This document shows positions 27,372 to 33,251 of a stretch of 33,251 nucleotides of DNA, one piece after another; within the stretch, counting starts at the first letter, position 1; each line of letters starts with the position of its first letter. The position numbers and the translations under genes are program-made. The notes below the pieces were generated by a model that saw only the letters and a list, made by a program, of their open reading frames with translations, was not told the origin of the DNA and ran no database searches. Source of the DNA: Jiella soli (GTDB taxonomy: Bacteria; Pseudomonadota; Alphaproteobacteria; Rhizobiales; Rhizobiaceae); contig NZ_JAJAVB010000010.1 of NCBI RefSeq assembly GCF_020615385.1, forward strand, positions 1 through 33,251, in the 5' to 3' direction.

Positions 27372-28106
27372 TCAGGCGACGAGATAGCCGGCGACCTGGT
27401 AGCCGAAGAGCACGAAGCCGGCGGCCATCATGACGACGTTGGCGGTGTAGGCGTGGCGGAAGAAGCTCGGGGTCCTGCGCCAGAAGCCCATGACGATGAG
27501 GATCGCGCCGAGGGCGAGGAGCTGGCCGATCTCGACGCCGACGTTGAAGGCAAGGAGGTTCGGCACCAGGCCGTCCGGCGAGATGTCGTATCCGAGGATC
27601 TTGGTCGACAGACCGAACCCGTGGAAGAAGCCGAAGATCAGGGTTGCGGCCTTGGTGTTCGGCTGGAAGCCGAACCACCGCTGGAACGCCCCCATGTTGT
27701 CGAGCGCCTTGTAGACGACCGACAGTCCGATGATCGCGTCGATGATGTAGCTGTTGATCCCGACGTTGAAATAGACGCCGAGCAGCATCGTCGTGGAGTG
27801 ACCGATCGCGAAGAGGGTCACGTAGATGCCGATGTCCTTCATCCGGTAGAGGAAGAAGATCACGCCGAGCAGGAACAGGATGTGGTCGTAGCCCGTCGCC
27901 ATGTGTTTGGCGCCGAGATACATGAAGGCGATGAGGTTCACCCCGGTGATCTCCTGGATGTAGCCCTGGTCGCCCGCGGCAACGCCGTGCGCGAGAGCTG
28001 TCGTGCCCCATGTCGTCGCCAGGAGAAGCGCGAGCATGGAGGTGCGAAGCGTCGACCGGATCGCGTGGCGCGACTCGAGACGACCTTCGACGGAAAGGTC
28101 TTGCAT
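27372..28106 (-). CDS. HupE/UreJ-family membrane protein
   Basis: 244 residues from ATG 28106 (MQDLSVEGRL). A signal sequence ends near ALA-HG (residue 39). Motifs of the HupE/UreJ_2 family follow: GYDHILFLLGVIFFL, FAIGHSTTMLLG, FGFFHGFGLSTKIL and GVEIGQLLALG, with His/Asp inside the membrane. HupE proteins are nickel (or cobalt) permeases or accessory proteins of hydrogenase and urease maturation. Alternative starts are ATG 28136 and GTG 28163; the latter overlaps the preceding stop as GTGA and may be real. No hydrogenase or urease genes are nearby, so a role in the metal-resistance module is more likely. Confidence 0.85.
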   Translation of the reverse strand: MQDLSVEGRLESRHAIRSTLRTSMLALLLATTWGTTALAHGVAAGDQGYIQEITGVNLIAFMYLGAKHMATGYDHILFLLGVIFFLYRMKDIGIYVTLFAIGHSTTMLLGVYFNVGINSYIIDAIIGLSVVYKALDNMGAFQRWFGFQPNTKAATLIFGFFHGFGLSTKILGYDISPDGLVPNLLAFNVGVEIGQLLALGAILIVMGFWRRTPSFFRHAYTANVVMMAAGFVLFGYQVAGYLVA

Positions 28107-28159
28107 GGTTGGTTCCGATTGTCCGTAAGGTGCCATGCCGTCATGGAGACGGCGTCTGA

Positions 28160-28519
28160 TCACGCGGTGACGGACGGTCTCGGCGGTCGATCGAGCGTGG
28201 AAGCTTCGCCCTCCAGGCCTCGGTCCTGACGGACCAGAGCATGCTGCACGGCACCGGGCGGCACGGGCGCGTCGAACCGGGGCAACGTTCCGGGCTTGTC
28301 GTGGGAATGGTCGAACGGGTTGTGCTCGTGATCGCCGTGCCCGGATGTGTCGGCGAGCGGCTCGTCGTCATGCGAGTGGCCGTGGTCATCGAGGGCGGCG
28401 TGCAGCGTGGCGACCGGGTCGTGCGAAGTCGACGGCCCCTGAGGCGCCGCGAACATGGCGAAGGCGACCGCCAGGGCGATCGTCAGATGTCCAAGGAGGG
28501 TTCGACTGAGCGTCAGCAT
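28160..28519 (-). CDS. Small secreted histidine-rich protein
   Basis: 119 residues. Residues 1-28 look like a signal peptide (LLGHLTIALAVAFAMFAAPQG). The next 45 residues contain ten histidines alternating with acidic residues (DDHGHSHDDE, GHGDHEHNPFDHSHD). The C-terminal part is low-complexity. A periplasmic metal-binding or metal-buffering role is inferred. It appears to be first in the minus-strand cargo operon and its stop overlaps a possible GTG start of the hupE-like gene. No strong ribosome-binding site is seen. Confidence 0.7.
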   Translation of the reverse strand: MLTLSRTLLGHLTIALAVAFAMFAAPQGPSTSHDPVATLHAALDDHGHSHDDEPLADTSGHGDHEHNPFDHSHDKPGTLPRFDAPVPPGAVQHALVRQDRGLEGEASTLDRPPRPSVTA

Positions 28520-28774
28520 ACCGTCAGCGGTTGGTTCCCTCGGGCGAAGACCGCGATCCTAGTCTCCGATCGCGGCGCAAAACTTGTCGGCAAGAAAGAT
28601 GGCGCAGTCATGGTGGCGAAAGGATTCTCCTTCGCACCCGATGCCGGACCGGCGCGGCGAAGACTTGACTTCGAGGGCCGCTCTGGCTGAATGCGTGCCT
28701 GGAGATTGCGATCTCCCCACGAGGCTCCGGCCGAAGCATCGCGTCCACTCATCCATTCATGGAAAGGACGCGTC

Positions 28775-29408
28775 ATGGCCTCGACGATCACCATCTCATG
28801 CGACAAGCTTTCCCGCCTCGTCGGGACCCCGAAATCTCCCCTCGTGGTCGACGTCCGAACGGAGGACAGCTTCGCTGCCGACCCGCGGCCGGTGCCCTGC
28901 GCGATGCGTAGGGACCATACGAGCGTCGCGGCCTGGGCGGCGGACCTTCGCGCCCGTCCGGTCATCGTCGTCTGTCAGGCCGGCGCCAACCTTAGCCACG
29001 GCGTCGCCGCTTGGCTACGCCATGAGGGCGTTGCCGCCGAAGTGCTGGAAGGTGGTCACGAGGCTTGGTCCTCAGCGGGTCTTCCGGCCGTGCCGGAAGC
29101 CTCGCTCCCCCAACGGGATGCCCAAGGGCAGGACCGTCTGGGTCGCCCGGGCTCGTCCGAAGGTCGACCGGATCGCCTGTCCCTGGCTGATCCGGCGCTT
29201 CGTCGATCCCTTCGCCGTGTTCCTGTTCGTCCAGCCATCTGAGGTCGAGGCGGTCGGCGAGCGCTTCGGTGCAGCGCGGTTCGACGTCGAGAACGTCTTC
29301 TGGAGCCACCGCGGAGAGCGTTGCACCTTCGATACGATGGTCGAGGAACTCGATCTCGCGACGCCGCCGCTGCTCCGGCTGGCGACCCTCGTCCGCGACG
29401 CCGACACG
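28775..29408 (+). pseudogene. Rhodanese-ChrB fusion, frameshifted and truncated
   Basis: From ATG 28775 (AAAGGA upstream) a rhodanese domain runs MASTITISCDKLSRLVGTPK to about residue 105, with cysteine in VIVVCQAGANLSHG. After QRDAQG the frame is broken at the GGG of 29126-29128 by one extra base. The next frame continues GRTVWVARARPKVDRIACPW and HRGERCTFDTM, the ChrB C-terminal domain of chromate-resistance loci. ChrB sequence stops at LATLVRDADT (about 29408), losing roughly its last 70-100 residues. A separate ATG (29118) in the second frame could still start a short ChrB piece. Confidence 0.82.
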
Positions 29409-29970
29409 GTCCTCACCTACGTCGCCCAGCAGGCCGTCGAGACCTATGGCTGGCTGGTGCCGGGCGAGATGCTCGACGGGCTCGGCCTTGCCGAGACGAC
29501 GCCCGGGCCGCTGATCATGGTCACGCAGTTCGTCGGCTTCCTTGCCGCCTTCCGTGTTCCGGGAGCGATGAACCCATACGTTGCCGGCACGGTCGGCGGC
29601 TTGCTGACGACTTGGGTCACTTTCGTGCCCTGCTTCCTGTGGATCTTCCTCGGGGCCCCTTCATCGAACGGCTGCGCGGCAATCGCGCTTGTCGGGAGCG
29701 CTAGCGGCGATCACCGCCGCAGTCGTCGGCGTAATCCTGAACCTTGCCGTCTGGCTCGGCCTGCACACGCTGTTCCGACAGGTGGACCAGGTCTCGGCAG
29801 GACCGTTCTCGCTCGACGTGCCGCGACTTGAGAGCGTCGCTCCCGTTGCCGTCCTGCTGTTCCTGGCCGCGGCGCTCGCCCTGTTCCGATGGCGGCTGGG
29901 CATCGTGCCCACCCTTCTCGGGGCAGCGGGTGCTGGAGCACTTTGGCACATGATCGAGAGAACGATCTGA
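29409..29970 (+). pseudogene. chrA: ChrA (chromate transporter) C-terminal half, decayed
   Basis: Directly after the ChrB fragment and in its frame comes VLTYVAQQAVETYGWLVPGE and then LAETTPGPLIMVTQFVGF, the second half of ChrA. The first half is missing. The frame then breaks twice, each by one missing base: at about 29657 (FIERLRGNR is in frame 2) and at about 29688 (LSGALAAITAAVVGVILNLA is in frame 1, ending at 29970). No intact chromate transporter can be made. Confidence 0.85.
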
Positions 29971-30149
29971 GACCGCATATCAGGATAGCTCCTGACCGCT
30001 TCGGCCTTCGACGGAGGAGAAGTAGACGGCGGGCCAACCCCAGGATCGTCAATGACTTGTCTGTTACGATGAATGCGATCCGGGACCTACGTCATGCTGA
30101 TGTTGTGCTAGTTGACCAGACATCTTTCTCTACGCTTGGCGCGCACGGA

Positions 30150-30230
30150 GAACTGTTGGCGAAGATCACGCGGCATCGCACGGATGTACCACCAGATGCC
30201 GCCGCGCCTTGAAAGATGAGTCGTCGCCAT
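30150..30230 (-). pseudogene. Integrase remnant B (DUF6538-type N-terminus)
   Basis: From ATG 30230 the minus strand reads MATTHLSRRGGIWWYIRAMP then RDLRQQF, matching the short N-terminal DUF6538 segment of phage-type integrases (pattern L-x-R-R-G-x-x-Y-x-R-R-x-P-x-D-L). Similarity ends near 30150, and the frame closes 15 codons later. It starts 83 bp from the tRNA att core and reads away from it, the normal position of an island integrase. Two TGTGACATCAGG repeats lie between it and the tRNA. Confidence 0.72.
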
Positions 30231-30240
30231 GCCCGCCGCC

Positions 30241-30273
30241 TGTGACATCAGGGTGTGACATCAGGCGGGAAAT
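30241..30273. repeat. Right sub-terminal repeats (arm-site candidates)
   Basis: TGTGACATCAGG occurs twice in direct orientation, at 30241-30252 and 30254-30265. The second continues as CGGGAAAT, matching the left-end repeat in inverted orientation with one mismatch over 20 bp. They lie between the integrase remnant and the tRNA att core. Confidence 0.8.
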
Positions 30274-30312
30274 CGTTGCTTCAGATAATCAATGAAATCA
30301 ATAGTTCGTATG

Positions 30313-30402
30313 TGGCGGATGGGGTGGGATTCGAACCCACGAGACGGTTCCCCGCCTGCCGGTTTTCAAGACCGGTTCCTTCAACCACTCGGACACCCAT
30401 CC
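30313..30402 (-). tRNA. tRNA-Ser (anticodon UGA)
   Basis: 90 bases read on the minus strand from GGATGGG (30402-30396). The 3' acceptor strand CCCATCC pairs with it, followed by discriminator G and an encoded CCA. The anticodon stem is CCGGT/ACCGG around CTTGAAA, giving UGA. A long variable arm, typical of serine tRNA, lies between it and the T arm GTGGG-TTCGAAT-CCCAC. The last 17 bases are the island attachment core; the gene is intact, as expected when integration restores the 3' end. Confidence 0.97.
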
Positions 30403-31093
30403 GAACCGCCAGACCGGTACCGCCAAAGCCCGCCGGGAGCCGCTTGCGAAACCAGTCGCGCCCGCGCTTCGACAGCTCGTGCTTCGCTGGCTTTAGCGTC
30501 CGCCCGCTTGCTGCGTCAACCGACCAGCCTGCTGCGGATCAGCTCGGGGCGTCGGCCGTGCCGGAGGATGCTCGCGATTTCGTCGATTGAGCTCGATGCC
30601 ATCGTTGGCAACGCCGTTAGAACTTGCCAGGGAAGACCGAGGCCGAAGCGTCAGACCGAGCTGGATCTTGTAACAAATTGTGAACTGTCTTTGTAATTCG
30701 AGGGCGGCCAGCGCGAATCAGGCAAGAATGGGGCGTCTGCCCTAATTCCGCCGGGAAGTGTTCGAGACATGTTCCGCGTGCAAGCAGGGTATAACCGTTG
30801 CTTGAAGAGAATTCTGGGCGCCCGATCAACTGCTTGACCGGCTCCAAAGTAGTGGGCCCGTCCGACATGGTGGTACGGTGCCGGCAGCGGGGAGAATGCG
30901 GCCGATGCGCAACAGTCAATCCGGTGGCAGGGAATAATCGGTAGAGGCCCGTGATGGTGCGCGCGTCAGATGTTGCCGTCGGTTGGTTGATCCGCCGCAT
31001 GCGTGCCGGTTACATCCTCGGTCAAGCGGCCGCTCGTCTCGCTGGGGAGCGAGGAGAGGCGGCTGGGGGATCACTTTGGAAGGGGGCGTCGCC
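30403..31093. other. Intergenic region between tRNA-Ser and rlpA
   Basis: About 690 bp with no strong gene. It must hold the tRNA promoter (minus) and the rlpA promoter (plus). A 28-codon minus frame at 30516-30602 (MASSSIDEIASILRHGRRPE...) looks protein-like but has no ribosome-binding site. No cloverleaf or repeat is visible. Confidence 0.5.
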
Positions 31094-32242
31094 GTGCGTT
31101 CAACCGGCGCGAAACGCATCCGCTATGCGGGTGCGGCCAGTATCATCGTCGTCAGCTCGGCCTTTCTGGCCGGGTGCCAGGGGTCGGGCACGCCGATCGA
31201 GCAGCTTGCCGACATCGCTACGGTCGTGAAGTTCGACAGCAAGACCTACGGCGTTCCCGCCAGTCCGCGGGTCACGACGTCGCGCAACGTGCGCAAGGGC
31301 GGCGGTCGCGAGATCGTCGGCAAGCCCTACAAGGTGAAGGGCAAATGGTACTACCCCAAGGAGCGGAAGCCGGGATTCGCGAGGTCCGGCGTCGCCTCCT
31401 GGTACGGCCCGAACTTCCATGGCAGGCTGACCGCGAACGGCGAGGTCTACGACATGCACGGCCTGTCGGCGGCACATAAGACCTTTCCGCTGCCGTCCTA
31501 TGCGATGGTCACCAATCTCAACAACGGTGCGCAGGTGATGGTTCGGGTGAACGACCGCGGCCCCTTCGCCGACGACCGCATCATCGACGTCTCCTCCGAG
31601 GCCGCCGATCTCCTCGACTTCAAGGGCGCTGGCACGGCGAACGTCAAGGTGGAGTATGTCGGCCGCGCGCCCCTGGAGGGCGACGACACGAAGATGCTGA
31701 TGGCGAACTACCGGCCGGCAGACGGCGATGCCGGCGGCACGCCGGACAGCGTCATGGTGGCAATGAACGAGGCGCGCCAGCCCGCAGCGGCCGGCATTTC
31801 CACCGCGACCGCCTTTGCCGGCGATCTGCCGGGCGTGCGGCCGGCGGATGCGGTCACCGAGGATCGCGGCGCGGGCGGCAGCGACGGGGCAAAGCCGCTG
31901 TTCTCGCTGTTCCGGTCCTCCTTCGCGGCCGACGGGGCCGAGATGCGATCGGGCGCCGCCGCGGCGCTGTCAGAAGCCGTTTCGGCTCGATCGGCCGCCG
32001 GAGTACGGAACGCCGACGGGGCAGGGGCGAGCGAGAGGATCAATATAGGGGTCCTGGACGGCGAGACGCTGAAGCGGGTCGAGGCGGTGGCGCGCGGCCA
32101 GGGCGAGCTTCACGAGGAAGCTGTGCCGGATTCGGCCGGCGTTTCGGTCAGCCTTGCCGTTGCCGACGGACAGGACAGCGACGCGATCCTGCAGAGGCTC
32201 TGGCAGGTTGGCGCCGAGGACGCCTTCGTCCTGCACGACTGA
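31094..32242 (+). CDS. rlpA: RlpA-family septal ring lytic transglycosylase lipoprotein
   Basis: 382 residues from GTG 31094, with AAGGGGG about 8 bases upstream. A lipoprotein signal ends in FLAGC with the lipidated cysteine at residue 28. The double-psi beta-barrel follows: GVASWYGPNFHGRLTANGE, then SYAMVTNLNNGAQVMVRVND and RGPFADDRIID. In RlpA this domain cleaves peptide-free glycan at the septum or acts as a septal lipoprotein. The C-terminal 200 residues are Ala/Gly-rich and end in a weak SPOR-like segment. It precedes a dacF-type gene, as usual in Rhizobiales. Confidence 0.9.
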   Translation: MRSTGAKRIRYAGAASIIVVSSAFLAGCQGSGTPIEQLADIATVVKFDSKTYGVPASPRVTTSRNVRKGGGREIVGKPYKVKGKWYYPKERKPGFARSGVASWYGPNFHGRLTANGEVYDMHGLSAAHKTFPLPSYAMVTNLNNGAQVMVRVNDRGPFADDRIIDVSSEAADLLDFKGAGTANVKVEYVGRAPLEGDDTKMLMANYRPADGDAGGTPDSVMVAMNEARQPAAAGISTATAFAGDLPGVRPADAVTEDRGAGGSDGAKPLFSLFRSSFAADGAEMRSGAAAALSEAVSARSAAGVRNADGAGASERINIGVLDGETLKRVEAVARGQGELHEEAVPDSAGVSVSLAVADGQDSDAILQRLWQVGAEDAFVLHD

Positions 32243-32362
32243 TCCGATGGCGCCGGATGCCCACAGGCTCCGGCTTGCCCAACCCGCATGCGCTGCGATA
32301 ACTGAAGCCATGACGACAGCGCGCGAGTATATCGTGGGGACGACGTTTCGGCGAAGGACCCC

Positions 32363-33251
32363 ATGAGAAAAACCATATCATTCGGCTCTCTTCTCGTCGG
32401 GGCGGCACTCTTCGCAGCATCGGCTGCGGGCGTCGCATCCGCTCAGCCGGAGGACTCCAAGCCCGCGATCGAGACTGCGGCAAAGGAAGCGCTCATCGTC
32501 GACGGCGGCACAGGAACGGTCCTGTACCAGAAGAATCCCGACGCGCCGTTCCCGCCGGCCTCGCTGGCGAAGATGATGACGATGGAAATCGTCTTCGCGG
32601 CGATCAAGAGCGGCGACCTAAAGCTCGACACGGAATTCCCGGTCAGCGTCCATGCCTGGCGCACCGGCGGAGCCCCGTCGGGCACCTCGACCATGTTCGC
32701 CGCAGTGAAATCCACGGTCCCGGTCTCGGCGCTGATCCGTGGCGCCATCGTCCAGTCGGCCAATGACGCCTGCATCATCCTCGCCGAGGGCATGGCCGGC
32801 TCGGAGGATGCCTTCGCCGAGAAGATGAATGCGCGCGCGGCCGAACTCGGGATGACCAATTCGCACTTCGTCAACCCGACGGGCCTGCCGGCGGACGGCC
32901 AGCATGTCACCGTGCGGGATCTCGTGACGCTCGCCCGCCACATCCGCACGACCTTTCCCGACCTCTACGAGATCTATGCCGAGCCCTCCTTCGAGTGGAA
33001 CAAGATATTCCAGCGCAACCGCAACCCGCTGCTCGCCATGGAGATCGGCGCCGACGGCATGGAGACCGGCTACACCGAAGCCTCGGGCTACGCGCTGCTC
33101 GGCGTGACGGATCGCAACGATCGCACCACCTATCTCGCAATGAGCGGTCTCGGAAGTGCGAGGGAGCGCGCCGAGGAGGCGAGGAAGCTCCTGACCTGGG
33201 CAAACGAGGGCTTCGACCGCGAGCGGCTGTTCCTGGCGGGCGAGCGAATCG
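32363..33251 (+). CDS. D-Ala-D-Ala carboxypeptidase (DacF type), 3' end outside window
   Basis: The first 296 residues. A signal peptide ends at ASA (residues 1-27). Active-site motifs are S67-L-A-K70 and S132-A-N134. The third motif, normally KTG, reads E234-T-G236 in GADGMETGYTEASGY. The gene runs off the window end, so the C-terminal domain is unseen. Such penicillin-binding proteins trim the terminal D-Ala from peptidoglycan stem peptides in the periplasm. With Glu in place of the KTG lysine, activity or beta-lactam binding may be altered. It follows rlpA by 120 bp and may share its transcript. Confidence 0.92.
   Translation, partial: MRKTISFGSLLVGAALFAASAAGVASAQPEDSKPAIETAAKEALIVDGGTGTVLYQKNPDAPFPPASLAKMMTMEIVFAAIKSGDLKLDTEFPVSVHAWRTGGAPSGTSTMFAAVKSTVPVSALIRGAIVQSANDACIILAEGMAGSEDAFAEKMNARAAELGMTNSHFVNPTGLPADGQHVTVRDLVTLARHIRTTFPDLYEIYAEPSFEWNKIFQRNRNPLLAMEIGADGMETGYTEASGYALLGVTDRNDRTTYLAMSGLGSARERAEEARKLLTWANEGFDRERLFLAGERI

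Larger units (their letters stand above)
23257..30329. mobile_element. 7-kb genomic island in tRNA-Ser(UGA), integrase lost
   Basis: The element is bounded by 17-bp direct repeats of the tRNA 3' end (23257-23273, 30313-30329; offset 7056 bp). Sub-terminal inverted copies of TGTGACATCAGG lie 55-108 bp inside the left core and 40-72 bp inside the right core. The only integration gene visible is a stub beside the tRNA. Cargo consists of six metal-homeostasis genes and a broken chromate locus. No relaxase, excisionase or replication gene is seen. It may be fixed, or movable only by an integrase supplied from elsewhere. Confidence 0.8.

Noticed and set aside
28584-29831. A 415-codon plus-strand open frame that could be called one long gene
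   Set aside because: Only about 29118-29657 of it is real ChrB/ChrA sequence; the first part is antisense or out-of-frame to the rhodanese domain and the last part is out of frame with ChrA. It is an accident of the frameshifts.
30255-30590. Plus-strand open frames running through the tRNA gene
   Set aside because: They overlap the well-supported tRNA-Ser on the other strand and read GGDGVGFEPTRRFP-like residues, the usual false protein from a tRNA-Ser complement.

Overview
The window is a GC-rich stretch of an alphaproteobacterial chromosome. Its gene order (pyrB-pyrC-plsY-dprA, then topA-rnr-DUF983-NUDIX-MFS-rpmG; ruvX / gatC-gatA; rlpA-dacF) is the one I know from Rhizobiales (Hyphomicrobiales). 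I cannot name the genus from sequence alone; an Aurantimonadaceae-like member would fit but is a guess.

Layout. 1-310: the 3' end of tuf (EF-Tu), a decayed second copy of the same 3' end, and a terminator. 334-3260: three surface-polysaccharide-type genes; two look like sialyltransferase-fold proteins and one like a DxD glycosyltransferase. 3261-4055: no recognisable gene. 4109-16295: two tightly packed minus-strand runs, topA-rnr-DUF983-NUDIX-MFS-rpmG and pyrB-pyrC-plsY-dprA, with repeated ATGA/GTGA stop-start overlaps; a 57-codon gene on the plus strand lies between them. 16373-22762: an AidB-like acyl-CoA dehydrogenase, two small membrane proteins, ruvX, a UPF0173 metal-dependent hydrolase, and gatC-GNAT-gatA. 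31094 to the end: rlpA and the start of a dacF-type D-Ala-D-Ala carboxypeptidase gene.

The accessory part is 22980-30330. A 17-bp piece of the tRNA-Ser(UGA) 3' end (30313-30329) recurs exactly at 23257-23273. The 7.06-kb segment between them behaves like a genomic island in the tRNA gene. Just inside both ends lie copies of the 12-mer TGTGACATCAGG, inverted between the two ends, as expected for arm-type sites of a tyrosine recombinase. Beside the tRNA is the N-terminal stub of an integrase (DUF6538-like start). Outside the left att copy is the N-terminal stub of a different integrase (DUF4102-like start, in-frame TAG) with its own TTGACCCG repeats. The simplest reading is two islands stacked at one tRNA: an older one deleted almost completely and a younger one that kept its cargo but lost its integrase.

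The cargo is a metal-resistance module: a NicO/RcnA-like transporter, an NreB-like MFS exporter with an 18-histidine tail, a YqaA/DedA-like membrane protein, a membrane-anchored protein with a C-terminal beta domain, a HupE/UreJ-family membrane protein and a small secreted histidine-rich protein. Nickel or cobalt is the most likely substrate. Next to it is a chromate locus reduced to a rhodanese-ChrB/ChrA fusion with three frameshifts. Other points of interest are a PyrC that lacks nearly all dihydroorotase catalytic residues, an acetyltransferase gene between gatC and gatA, and a carboxypeptidase with ETG in place of the KTG motif.
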